Shown here piece by piece: positions 45,738 through 54,409 of a DNA stretch of 64,000 nt. Position numbers and translations under genes: made by a program. The DNA lies in contig NZ_SWCM01000017.1 in assembly GCF_005116645.1 (NCBI RefSeq), forward strand, positions 17,446-81,445. The letters run 5' to 3'. The stretch's first letter is position 1. Each line of letters begins with the position of its first letter. The DNA is from Desulfopila sp. IMCC35006. GTDB lineage: Bacteria; Desulfobacterota; Desulfobulbia; Desulfobulbales; Desulfocapsaceae. The notes beneath the pieces are model-generated. The model was not told where the DNA came from. It did not search any database and saw only the letters and a list, made by a program, of their open reading frames with translations.

Positions 45738-46922
45738 TCACAATGATTTTAAATGTTCAGTATACCATCTCGCGAGGTGTTTGGCAGTCTCCTCAGCTCC
45801 GTCCAGATTGATGGCTTTAGAATACCTCATATTTTCTAACTGTTGAGCCATCTTTTTTGCGAAGAGAATGGGGGGCAGGTCCGCATCTTCTAGGATGGTC
45901 ATCGGCACCTTCCTGGCCAGTTTTTCCGCCCGCAGCCGCTGTTCCCGGTTTTGTCTGAACGGGTACACGAGAGAAGGAATCCCGGCCTGTACCAGATTCA
46001 TGCAGGTGTTGTAGCCGGCCATTGAGATGGAGAGATCGGCTGCTGCCAGCCATGCCGGGAAATGGTCGGTGAAACGTTCAACGGTGATATCTCCCCGGCT
46101 GCGCTGTAGTAGAGCCTGATAGGTTTTTTCATCGCAGTACGGGCCGCAGAAAATCTGCAGATGGGCCGATATGGCATCGCGCAGGATTGTAAAGGCCTCG
46201 ATTGCCGCATACAGTAATTCGCTTCCAACATTACCGCCGCCGATACTGGCAACGATCAATGTGTCGGTGGTCGCTAAGGCCAGTTTTTTCCTGATCGTCA
46301 CTCTGCTCAGGTCTTTGCCGGCAATGGGATCGGATTTGGTAACAAAACCGGTGTAGTGCAGCGGAACATGGAGCGCATCAATTTGGCTGAAGGTCTCATT
46401 TAAGGTGATAATTTCCGGGTCTGCATGGACAAGAATGCCGTCGAAATAGTCATTGATGAGTTTTACCGCGCGCTGCTCGAATTTTTCCCGGCCGCTTGTT
46501 TTTTCCACCAGGATATCCCGCACGCTGCAGAAGCATAAACAGTCCGGTAAGGACCCATTGTCGATTGCTTCAAGCAACGGGTCGAGCTCAAATCGGAAAC
46601 CCTTTCGGCCAAAAGGGTACAGCTCGGTAATGAAAATATCCGGTCTGTTGTCCCGGAAATGGGCAAAAAGCTGGTCCTTTCGTCCCGCTTTCACGGCATC
46701 CAGGGAAAGGTCGGTGTCGCAGGGAACCATGTTATGGAAGGTACTGTCCATCTGCAGACCCGGCAATCGCAAGACCTGGATGGCGGGATGATCGACCGCA
46801 ACAGCAGGGCCGCCGATAATGAGGGTCGTGGGGTGATGACGGGCGATTGCCCGGCAGATTTCCATGCTGCGATGGAAGTGACCGATGCCAAGGACATGCT
46901 GGCAATAGTACGACACCTTCAT
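45738..46922 (-). CDS. GT28-like glycosyltransferase B
   Basis: A 394-residue GT-B enzyme. The N-terminal acceptor side opens with VLGIGHFHRSMEICRAIA, as in MurG-like and COG4671 proteins. The donor side contains DLSISMAGYNTCMNLVQAG and FRQNREQRLRAEKLA. I start at 46922, where ATG overlaps the TGA of the histidine phosphatase gene; the frame is open to 47192 but only inside that gene. It is paralogous to the protein at 48844-50070. Donor and acceptor are unknown. Confidence 0.83.
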   Translation of the reverse strand: MKVSYYCQHVLGIGHFHRSMEICRAIARHHPTTLIIGGPAVAVDHPAIQVLRLPGLQMDSTFHNMVPCDTDLSLDAVKAGRKDQLFAHFRDNRPDIFITELYPFGRKGFRFELDPLLEAIDNGSLPDCLCFCSVRDILVEKTSGREKFEQRAVKLINDYFDGILVHADPEIITLNETFSQIDALHVPLHYTGFVTKSDPIAGKDLSRVTIRKKLALATTDTLIVASIGGGNVGSELLYAAIEAFTILRDAISAHLQIFCGPYCDEKTYQALLQRSRGDITVERFTDHFPAWLAAADLSISMAGYNTCMNLVQAGIPSLVYPFRQNREQRLRAEKLARKVPMTILEDADLPPILFAKKMAQQLENMRYSKAINLDGAEETAKHLARWYTEHLKSL

Positions 46923-47554
46923 GGTGTTGTACGCGCTATATTGAGTTGAAGCGGGGCGAATCCCTGTCCGGTACAGCTGATCAGGTGCAGCCGATTGTGC
47001 TGCAGCAGCGGATCTTCGCCGGGCAGAAAATCCCGGTCGTCGAGGGAGTAGAGAACCGACTTCACCACGCCCTGATGGCAGACGATCAGAATTTTCTGGC
47101 CAGGCCATTTTTGCGCGCTTTCCAGAAGTGTCGTCAGCACCCGGTCTTTTACCGCCCGTCGGGTTTCGCCGCCGGGGGCGGCAAAGTCCCAACCCATTGC
47201 TATCCGGCGGGCCAGCTCTTCTTTGAAGTTCTGCTGGATAAAGGGAATGGTCAATCCTTCCCAGTCACCCCAGTGCTGCTCGCGGAGTCGCGGATCGAAA
47301 CGGACGGGCAGGCAGAGCTTTCGATTGAGGATATCGACTGTCGCCCGTACTCTTCCAAGATCACTGGCAATAATTCGGTCCCAATCATAACCTTTCAAGG
47401 TGTCTGCCCAGGCATCGGTTTGTTCTTTTCCCTGCGCAGACAGGGGGGAGTCTGCCGAACCCTGAATCCTTTTCAGGATATTCCATTCTGTCTGGCCATG
47501 TCGTAACAGACCGAAAACAGTGACAACGGCAGGATCATTGGCAGAGGGTTTCAT
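46919..47554 (-). CDS. Histidine phosphatase family protein
   Basis: A 211-residue member of the phosphoglycerate mutase-like branch. The catalytic signature LLRHGQTEWN is at residues 13-22, with the second His in VCHQGVVKSVLYSL. An insert after the catalytic domain runs to the C-terminus. It probably dephosphorylates a small phosphosugar or nucleotide. Its translational coupling (ATGA) with a glycosyltransferase gene suggests that it removes a phosphate from a sugar intermediate of the same pathway. Confidence 0.9.
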   Translation of the reverse strand: MKPSANDPAVVTVFGLLRHGQTEWNILKRIQGSADSPLSAQGKEQTDAWADTLKGYDWDRIIASDLGRVRATVDILNRKLCLPVRFDPRLREQHWGDWEGLTIPFIQQNFKEELARRIAMGWDFAAPGGETRRAVKDRVLTTLLESAQKWPGQKILIVCHQGVVKSVLYSLDDRDFLPGEDPLLQHNRLHLISCTGQGFAPLQLNIARTTP

Positions 47555-47577
47555 GGCGGATGGGGTAGTTTGCAGTA

Positions 47578-48837
47578 TTATTGGAAATGTACGTTATGCC
47601 GGCGAAAGATCCCGGCCAGTTCCTGTATCCACCGGCTATTGTCAAACTGGTCTTTGACCAGCTCCTGCCCCCCGGTAATCAATCGGTGTCGCAGTTGTTG
47701 ATCGGTGAGGATACGCAGCATTGCCGTTGCCAGTTGCCCCGGCTGGGATGGTGGCACAGTTATGCCGGTTTTACCGTCGATGAGGATTTCAGGTATGGCC
47801 GAGACCGTCGTGGATAAAGCCGGAACACCCATTGCCAGGCTTTCGACCAGTACGTTGGGGATACCGTCCCGATCACCGTTTTTAGCAATTTCGCAGCCAA
47901 GCACAAAAAGGTCGCTGTTTTTAAAATGGCGCAGCACCTCGTCATGGGTCTGGGTGCCGAGCCACCGGCAGTTCTCCTCCAGCCCAAGAGAGGATATCAG
48001 CCCGAGAATCTTCTCCCGGTCATCACCATCACCGATCAGAGTGTGTTGAAATGCGATGCCCTTTTTCTGTAATTCGGCCAGCGCCCGGTAAATAGTCGGC
48101 AGACCTTTTTTCTGGGTCATTCTGGCGACGGTCAGGATTGAATACGGTGCGTGCGTTGTGCTCTCTGCTATCGCCTGCTGGAAAAGATTCAGATCGATAC
48201 CGTGATAGATACAGTAGATCGGGGTGGGACAATCTCCGGCAATGGTGCGCAGGTACTCGGCGTTGTGCCTGGTACAGGTGACGACAAACCGGGCCTGGGT
48301 AATTTTTTTGCGAAGTTTCTCCCGGTCAGAAGTATAGATGTCTTTGGCGTGGGCGGTAAAACTGAACGGGATACCGGACAGCAGGGAGGCAAACATGGTT
48401 ACCGAGGTGGGAGAATGGGCAAAATGGCCATGCAGCTGAGCAACACCAGGGTCTTTTTCAAGATGCTCATTGGTCAGGTAGCCGGCCTGCAGAAGATGTT
48501 TAAGGGTGGCCAGTTCTTTGCCTTTACTGATGCCCCGGGATGCAGCCACTATGGTTTTTCTGAAAGTTTGCGGTCTTTTGGCAGCCAGAAAAATATTTGG
48601 CCGGAGAAGGCGGAAAAAATCTGCAAACAGTTCGGTGGGTAAATAATCGACTCGTGCCTTGATCTCTTTGACTGAGGCATGGGAAAACGACTCACGGGGC
48701 AGGCGCATGGGGAAGAGGCGCATGGTAAACCCCAATTTTTCCAGCAGGAGGATCTCGTTGGAGATGAACGTTTCGGAAATCCTCGGATACCCTTTCAAGA
48801 TATAGCCGAGGGAGGATTTTTGCGGATGACTGGTCAT
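47578..48837 (-). CDS. GT4-family glycosyltransferase (WcaL-like)
   Basis: A 419-residue GT-B enzyme of family 4. The N-terminal GYPRISETFISNEILLLEKLG and VAQLHGHFAHSPTSVTMFAS match colanic-acid-type glycosyltransferases. Donor-site features are YSILTVARMTQKKGLPTIYRAL and GDRDGIPNVLVESLAMG. It uses a nucleotide-diphospho sugar. The start is six bases from the stop of the preceding GT28-like gene, so the two are cotranscribed. Confidence 0.9.
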   Translation of the reverse strand: MTSHPQKSSLGYILKGYPRISETFISNEILLLEKLGFTMRLFPMRLPRESFSHASVKEIKARVDYLPTELFADFFRLLRPNIFLAAKRPQTFRKTIVAASRGISKGKELATLKHLLQAGYLTNEHLEKDPGVAQLHGHFAHSPTSVTMFASLLSGIPFSFTAHAKDIYTSDREKLRKKITQARFVVTCTRHNAEYLRTIAGDCPTPIYCIYHGIDLNLFQQAIAESTTHAPYSILTVARMTQKKGLPTIYRALAELQKKGIAFQHTLIGDGDDREKILGLISSLGLEENCRWLGTQTHDEVLRHFKNSDLFVLGCEIAKNGDRDGIPNVLVESLAMGVPALSTTVSAIPEILIDGKTGITVPPSQPGQLATAMLRILTDQQLRHRLITGGQELVKDQFDNSRWIQELAGIFRRHNVHFQ

Positions 48838-48843
48838 GTGAGA

Positions 48844-50070
48844 TTAATACCCTTCCCGGTAGCGGACATCTTTTTCTTTAAAAGAGGAGAGCCGGCCTTG
48901 CATTACATCGAGCCCTGAAAGTTTAAAAGAGCCGATAGTCTTCATATATTGCTCCTTGTTCTTGAACAGGGTGAATATTTTCTCCCGCAGCAGCTGCGGG
49001 GTAACTTCCGTCCAGGGGATGAAATCAAGGAGTCCTTCGCTTTTCAGCCTTTTGGCTCTGATGAGTTGTTCTTTACGGGGAGTCTCCCGCGGGATGATCA
49101 GGGCGGGCGTATGCTGGGTGAGTATCTCGCAGATGGTGTTGTAGCCACCCATGGAAATTACCAGGTCGGCGGCGGATATCAGTTCTTCCATTCTGGGATG
49201 AAACGGGAGGGTTTTTATGCCGAACTTCTTGGCCCGTTTTGAGAAACTTTCCCGGACTTTCTTGGCCATGAACGGCCCGGTGATAATGATGGATTTGAAC
49301 GGCAGGGAAGTAGGATAATAATCATGCATGGCCAGGTAATGATCGATAACTTCCAGACCGTCGCCGCCGCCGCCGGTTGTGATCAGTATGAATTTGTCGT
49401 CGTCCAGTATCCGGTATCTCTTCCTGACGCTCTGCTTCGCTTTTGCTGACAGTGTCTTACGGGGGATGTAACCGGTGAAGATAACCCGGTCCTGGATATG
49501 CGCAGGTATCTTGTACATCTCAATCGGATCGTAGATGTCTTTGTTGCCATAGACCCATATTTCATCGTACAGCTGATCCAGATAAGAATAGACTTTTTTT
49601 TCCCGCCAGTCGTCTTGAATAACCTGTGCATCATCAAGGACATCGCGCAAGCCAAGCACCGTCGTTGTTGATGGACTCTCTTTCTTCAGCCATTCCAGGG
49701 TCGGCAGTACCTCGCGTTTCAGGCCAAGTGGTTCTTTGTCGACAATGAAAAGATGGGGCTGGAAGGTCTTCGCTGTCGCCAGGATGATGTTGGTGCGAAT
49801 GGACAATGCCTTTTTTTCATCGATGCGAATGGACAGTGACTGATAGTCGTCGTTGGTCTTTTTGATCATGCCGGGGATCCGGACAAAGTCAACATGCTGG
49901 GAAAATTGAAAACGCCCGGCGATCGGTGAACCGGTCAGGATGAGGACATTGGTGTTGGCATCCCGCAGATGGTTGGCGATGGCCATTGTTCTGCGGATGT
50001 GTCCCAATCCATAGGTATCATGCGAGTACATGAGAATGTTATAAGCAGGCGGGGAGTTGTGCATGGGCAT
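48844..50070 (-). CDS. GT28-like glycosyltransferase A (COG4671-like)
   Basis: A 408-residue GT-B protein. It opens with YSHDTYGLGHIRRTMAIANHL and has a Gly-rich linker (LITTGGGGDGLEV). The donor side shows DLVISMGGYNTICEILTQ and RETPRKEQLIRAKRL. It shares this layout with the gene at 45738-46922 and looks like its paralogue. It is the first gene of the minus-strand glycan run and is separated from the next operon by a terminator. Donor and acceptor are not known. Confidence 0.85.
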   Translation of the reverse strand: MPMHNSPPAYNILMYSHDTYGLGHIRRTMAIANHLRDANTNVLILTGSPIAGRFQFSQHVDFVRIPGMIKKTNDDYQSLSIRIDEKKALSIRTNIILATAKTFQPHLFIVDKEPLGLKREVLPTLEWLKKESPSTTTVLGLRDVLDDAQVIQDDWREKKVYSYLDQLYDEIWVYGNKDIYDPIEMYKIPAHIQDRVIFTGYIPRKTLSAKAKQSVRKRYRILDDDKFILITTGGGGDGLEVIDHYLAMHDYYPTSLPFKSIIITGPFMAKKVRESFSKRAKKFGIKTLPFHPRMEELISAADLVISMGGYNTICEILTQHTPALIIPRETPRKEQLIRAKRLKSEGLLDFIPWTEVTPQLLREKIFTLFKNKEQYMKTIGSFKLSGLDVMQGRLSSFKEKDVRYREGY

Positions 50071-50183
50071 GACCGGAATGATGAGGCGCGCAATATTGCT
50101 CTGTCGGTGTCGCTTACTGCTACCGTATGGTGTTAATATTCCAACGCGGCGTACTTGTCAAGTTGGGCCCTGTAGCCAAAAGC

Positions 50184-50218
50184 AAAAAAATCCCCGTAGA
50201 AAATCAATTCCACGGGGA
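50184..50218 (-). terminator. Rho-independent terminator after the outer-membrane protein gene
   Basis: Read on the minus strand, a CCCCGT/ACGGGG stem extended by a partly paired inner region is followed by TTTTTTT. It lies about 30 bases after the stop codon at 50246. Confidence 0.8.
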
Positions 50219-50245
50219 GGATGACAGATCGATCCGGAAGCAAAA

Positions 50246-50794
50246 CTAGAAGCTGAGTGTGATTTTATTACTGATCATGATAATACTTTCGACATTGGAA
50301 TAACTGCTTCGGTCCCTGAATACGTTACCGGTGTCCATATAACCAAAATGGAGTTCGTAGGAGAAGTGGTTGAGGAACCTGTAAATTACGCCTAAATTGG
50401 CTTCCCAGCTTGACCCGTTCAGGTCGCCCATCAATTCGGGCGTCCAGAGATTGCGTGTTACACCGAAGGCGCCCTGGAGAGAAATGTTGTTGGTGGCATC
50501 GATTTGCGTGGACAGGGCGATACTGCTAACATTGGACGCACCTGTAGACATTCCTCCCCCAATAACCGTTCGTTCATGCTCATTGTTCAGTATGTCCGCT
50601 ACCGTGCTGGTTATCAGCAGTGGCTGAAAGTTACGTGATACCGCGGAACCATTACTCTGGAAATTTTCAATGGCACCCAGGTCATAGGAGGTAACTTTAA
50701 AGGCGCGATGGGTTTCGAGATCCTGAGCGTAAAGCACACTTCCCCCACAGAGGAACTGGAGGACGAGTAGTATCGGCAGAATAACGTTTTTCAT
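50246..50794 (-). CDS. Small outer-membrane beta-barrel protein
   Basis: About 182 residues from the ATG at 50794, chosen because it begins the signal peptide (NVILPILLVLQFLCGGSVLYAQ); an upstream open frame lacks coding character. The mature part has alternating amphipathic strands (SWEANLGVIYRFLNHFSYELHFGYMDTG). It ends in ITLSF, the terminal aromatic residue typical of BAM-inserted barrels. It has roughly eight strands. Function unknown. It is divergent from the FG-GAP protein gene. Confidence 0.68.
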   Translation of the reverse strand: MKNVILPILLVLQFLCGGSVLYAQDLETHRAFKVTSYDLGAIENFQSNGSAVSRNFQPLLITSTVADILNNEHERTVIGGGMSTGASNVSSIALSTQIDATNNISLQGAFGVTRNLWTPELMGDLNGSSWEANLGVIYRFLNHFSYELHFGYMDTGNVFRDRSSYSNVESIIMISNKITLSF

Positions 50795-51046
50795 AAATGG
50801 TATGTCTGAAAAGATCCAGGGCAGTGTTTTACCAGGGGATAAATAAAAAATTCCTATAGTTATATATTTCATATCTTCGGCGGAAAAGTCAAGGAAAAAG
50901 GATGATCTTGCTGCCAAGATACTTGTCTTGCTTGTCTCCCTGATTTGCGATATAGATAGCCTTTTGTATGAGGTTTGGTTGATGCATTATTTATGCACGG
51001 GGAGCTGTGTGGTATGGATGCAATCATTAAAAAATTGGGAGAATGT

Positions 51047-52831
51047 ATGCAGGCCAAAATAATAGTAGTTTCTCTGGTTTATTTTTGTTTGACCCTGGTT
51101 CATGTCGGAGCTGCGTCCGCAGAAGAGGCCACAGCAAAGCCGGAGTCAACGAGACAGTATCAAATTGTTTTTTCGACCTTTGATAAAAACTCCGCCGGAA
51201 AGTATGCCTACCTGAGAGACAGTGTACAGGCCATGCTGGCCGGCCGTCTGGCGGCAAAAGATCGGGTCAGGGTGATGGAAAAAACTTTCAGTGAAGGCGA
51301 GCTGGCCTCCTTGAAAAAAAAGGGCACCGATAAAAATCTGTCTTTTGGTGGCGTGAATGCCGATTACTTGGTTACCGGGGCACTCTTTGCTCTGACCAGC
51401 GGCCTGGAAATCCAGGTGGAGCTCTATCCACTGGTGCCGAAAGAGGAGATCCTGAATTTCTCAGTGCGTTCCCCAACGCCTGATACCCTTATTGCCGATA
51501 TTGACAAACTGTCCGAGGAGATCTCGCAAACAGCCTTTGGCTATCGTGCTGCAGTGCCGGGTAAAGAAGCAAAGACTGTCGATGTCGAAGGGAATAGAGG
51601 CTTTGTGACGGTGCATCCCGAAGAGGCGTATAAAAGGAATCAATATAGCGGGGCGGTAATCGGCGTTGCCGGGAGTGGAGTGGTGACCAAAGGCCGCGGT
51701 GCCAAGATAACGGCCACCGAGCCGGTCAATATGCGGGCCATGGCGTTGGGCGATGTCAACGGTGATGGGCAACAGGAAATCCTCTTGCTGGCGGGGCAGG
51801 ACCTGTTGTTGTACGGCACGAGGGATAATGCCATTGTGCAGCTTGCCAAGACCTCATTGCCGGGAAATCTCACCGTTCATGCGGTTAATCTGGCCGATCT
51901 CGATGGTGATAAAAAGGATGAAGTATACCTGAGCGCAACCGATGGACTGAATGTCTCGTCGACGATAATGAAATATGATCCCACCGGTGGTTTTCAGACC
52001 ATTTCGCGAAATATTCCATGGTATCTGCGACCGGTGATGATCCCCGGTAAAGGATGGCAACTGGCCGGCCAGAAAAGAGGCATGGAAAGACTGAATCTGC
52101 TCAGTCCGGGAGTATACCTCCTGAGCCTGGATACCAAATATAATATAACCAACCAGGCACGGATTGCCCTGCCGACCTCTGTCAATCTCTTTGATTTTGT
52201 TTATGCGGACCTTGACGGCGACGGATTCTATGAAATCGTTGCTGTCGATCAGAGGGAGAAACTGCGTGTCTATAATCCGGGCAATGAGCTGATGTGGGTC
52301 AGCCAGAAAAATTTTGCCAGCAGTAAGATCTATCTGGGGCCTAGTCGGAGTGGATCATCTGGCAAGTCTGTTAGAGGTTTTTTTACCCTGGATGAAGATG
52401 CCGATCGTGAGCTCATCTTTGTGCCGGCCAGGATCATCGTTACCGACATTGATAAAGACGGCAAGCAGGAGATTATTGTCAGCGAGGGAACCAAGACCGG
52501 ATTCAGCTTTTTTAACCGGCTGCGTCTTTATGACAGCGGGGCCGTTGTCAGCCTGGCATGGACCAACTCGGCAATGGTTGAATCATGGCGGACGAGTAAT
52601 TTTCGGGGCTATGTTGCCGGCTATGGGTTTACTCTGCTGGACGAGTCGCAGGCGCGTGAAAAGCAGGGAACAAAAAATGATACCACCGCGAAGACAGGAG
52701 TGACGGCAGGTCGATTATTTATCGGCAATCTGCCAAAAAGCGGCTCTTTGGTCGATCTTATTCCGGGTGGTTCGGAAACCGATTTGTCAGTCTATGATCT
52801 TGAATTCACGCATCAAAAAATAAAAAAATAA
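51047..52831 (+). CDS. Exported FG-GAP/VCBS repeat protein with TolB-N-like domain
   Basis: A 594-residue exported protein. The signal peptide is at the N-terminus, with GGGAG just before the ATG at 51047. Residues of about 30-160 (QIVFSTFDKNSAGKYAYLRDS) resemble the TolB-N/CsgG-like fold used by periplasmic assembly factors; this is inference. A beta-propeller-like region follows with calcium-type loops DVNGDGQQE, DLDGDKKDE, DLDGDGFYE and DIDKDGKQE. It may be periplasmic or surface-associated. It is the gene before the porin. Confidence 0.8.
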   Translation: MQAKIIVVSLVYFCLTLVHVGAASAEEATAKPESTRQYQIVFSTFDKNSAGKYAYLRDSVQAMLAGRLAAKDRVRVMEKTFSEGELASLKKKGTDKNLSFGGVNADYLVTGALFALTSGLEIQVELYPLVPKEEILNFSVRSPTPDTLIADIDKLSEEISQTAFGYRAAVPGKEAKTVDVEGNRGFVTVHPEEAYKRNQYSGAVIGVAGSGVVTKGRGAKITATEPVNMRAMALGDVNGDGQQEILLLAGQDLLLYGTRDNAIVQLAKTSLPGNLTVHAVNLADLDGDKKDEVYLSATDGLNVSSTIMKYDPTGGFQTISRNIPWYLRPVMIPGKGWQLAGQKRGMERLNLLSPGVYLLSLDTKYNITNQARIALPTSVNLFDFVYADLDGDGFYEIVAVDQREKLRVYNPGNELMWVSQKNFASSKIYLGPSRSGSSGKSVRGFFTLDEDADRELIFVPARIIVTDIDKDGKQEIIVSEGTKTGFSFFNRLRLYDSGAVVSLAWTNSAMVESWRTSNFRGYVAGYGFTLLDESQAREKQGTKNDTTAKTGVTAGRLFIGNLPKSGSLVDLIPGGSETDLSVYDLEFTHQKIKK

Positions 52832-52881
52832 CTGTGCCGTTGGAAAAAGTATAAAAAATTATACTTACGGGTCAAAAAATC

Positions 52882-52910
52882 TTGACAAGGGTCTGGGCCG
52901 AGTGTATTGT
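52882..52910 (+). promoter_or_regulatory. Sigma-70-like promoter of the porin gene
   Basis: TTGACA (52882-52887) and TATTGT (52905-52910) are separated by 17 bases. They are followed by a leader of about 130 bases with a small CTTCTTT/GAAGAAG hairpin. The position makes the upstream in-frame TTG at 52882 part of the promoter rather than a start codon. Confidence 0.65.
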
Positions 52911-53046
52911 TCAGTCAGAATCGTTGAGTATCTTTGTCGGTTCGCTTCTTTTTAGGAAGAAGATGCAGCTGGTAGTCAGTCTGCTGACCGGGCAAAGAAA
53001 ATTGGCCCTTGCAAGAGGGTTAAAACAGTTTTTCAGGAGAGAGAAA

Positions 53047-54312
53047 ATGAAAAAGATAATAGCTTCAGCAATAGGTCTTGCGCTGGTTGGTGGTGTTGCA
53101 GTCACTACCGCTTCCGCAGTGGAGAGCCAGTTCGGTGGTTACTGGCGGACAAGAATGTTCTTCCAGGATAATTTCGTTCAGACTGCCCCTATTAACGATT
53201 CAGCCTACAACAGGACCGACAATCGTACCCGTTTGTACTACACCGCAAAATTCAACGACAATTTCAAGTTCGTCAATAAGTTTGAGTTCAACTCGAGCTG
53301 GGGTGATAGTGTCGGTGGTGATATCGGCGCTGACGGTAATACCTTTGTTGTTAAAAACTCCTATGCAGATTTTACTCTTGGTATGGTAAACGCCAAGGTT
53401 GGTATCCAGCATGCTATCGTTGGTCGATCTTTCTTGTTCGATGACGATTTTTCTGGTGCAGTTGTAACTGGAGATTTCGGTAGTGTGAAGGTTCCTGTTA
53501 TGTATGCTTCTGGTCCACAAGAAGACGTTAATAAAAACACCTTCAAATTGAATTCAACAGGCGCTATTGTGCCGGATAATACCGGTGCAACCGGTGATAC
53601 ACATATCCTCGCCGCTATGCCAAGCTTTATGATAGGCGAAGCAGTAAAACTTACCCCAACGGTAGTATATCAGACCACAACCAGTGAGGATACTGATCTT
53701 TTCTGGGTTGGTGCTGACGTTGATCTGAAACTGGATGCAGTCACCGCATGGGGTACCTTCTTCTATAACGGTGGTAACGTGGCTACTGCTGCTGATCCTA
53801 ACCAATCTGATGATGTCAGTGCATGGCTCGTAGCCGCAGGCGCTGACGCTGGGATCGTTCATGGTCAGGCATTCTATGCAACCGGTGATGCATGGAATAA
53901 CACTGGCGACAAAGATGCATTCCAACTCCCCGGTGGTGCTTCTTACTACTGGTCTGAGATCATGGGCTTAGGTGTATTTGATGGTGGTGCTGCAACTGGT
54001 CTTGAGTCCTCTACAAATTCTCCTCAGGACCAAATCTCCAACATCGTTGCCTTCAACCTGGGTGTTACCTTCAAGCCTGTTGATAAGCTGACCCTTAATC
54101 TTGATGCATGGTATGCGATGCTTGATGAAGATATCGTGGCATATAATGGGCAATTGGAAGATAGTCTCGGTACTGAAATAGATGCCAAAGTTTCCTATGA
54201 ACTCATGGACAACCTGAATGCTGATCTGATCTTTGCCTACCTCTTCGCAGGTGATGCAACTGGTCCAGAAGATGTTATGGAAGGTGGTGTTCAGCTTTCT
54301 CTCAGCTTCTAA
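53047..54312 (+). CDS. Outer-membrane porin
   Basis: A 421-residue porin. A signal peptide (ASAIGLALVGGVAVTTASA) is cleaved before VESQFGGYW. The mature chain has many short amphipathic strands joined by Asp/Asn/Gly-rich turns. It ends in VQLSLSF, the C-terminal Phe recognised by the BAM complex. AGGAGAGAG precedes the ATG at ideal distance. A dedicated promoter, a leader and a strong terminator mark an abundant, separately transcribed gene. Porins of this appearance are common in Desulfobacterota. Solute specificity is unknown. Confidence 0.85.
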   Translation: MKKIIASAIGLALVGGVAVTTASAVESQFGGYWRTRMFFQDNFVQTAPINDSAYNRTDNRTRLYYTAKFNDNFKFVNKFEFNSSWGDSVGGDIGADGNTFVVKNSYADFTLGMVNAKVGIQHAIVGRSFLFDDDFSGAVVTGDFGSVKVPVMYASGPQEDVNKNTFKLNSTGAIVPDNTGATGDTHILAAMPSFMIGEAVKLTPTVVYQTTTSEDTDLFWVGADVDLKLDAVTAWGTFFYNGGNVATAADPNQSDDVSAWLVAAGADAGIVHGQAFYATGDAWNNTGDKDAFQLPGGASYYWSEIMGLGVFDGGAATGLESSTNSPQDQISNIVAFNLGVTFKPVDKLTLNLDAWYAMLDEDIVAYNGQLEDSLGTEIDAKVSYELMDNLNADLIFAYLFAGDATGPEDVMEGGVQLSLSF

Positions 54313-54349
54313 TTTGAGAACGGCTTCGAGTTAGTATCTGATAGTCATA

Positions 54350-54386
54350 AAAGCCCGGTGGAGATTCTCCACCGGGCTTTTTTTTT
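54350..54386 (+). terminator. Strong Rho-independent terminator after the porin gene
   Basis: A perfect 14-bp stem (AAAGCCCGGTGGAG with CTCCACCGGGCTTT) with a 3-base loop is followed by an unbroken T-run. It lies about 37 bases after the stop codon. Confidence 0.92.
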
Positions 54387-54409
54387 CCTCTTTTTCAGGG
54401 AGCGGCCCG

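Noticed and set aside
46923..47192. N-terminal extension of GT28-like glycosyltransferase B
   Set aside because: Lies inside the histidine phosphatase gene; the Arg-rich peptide is out-of-frame translation.
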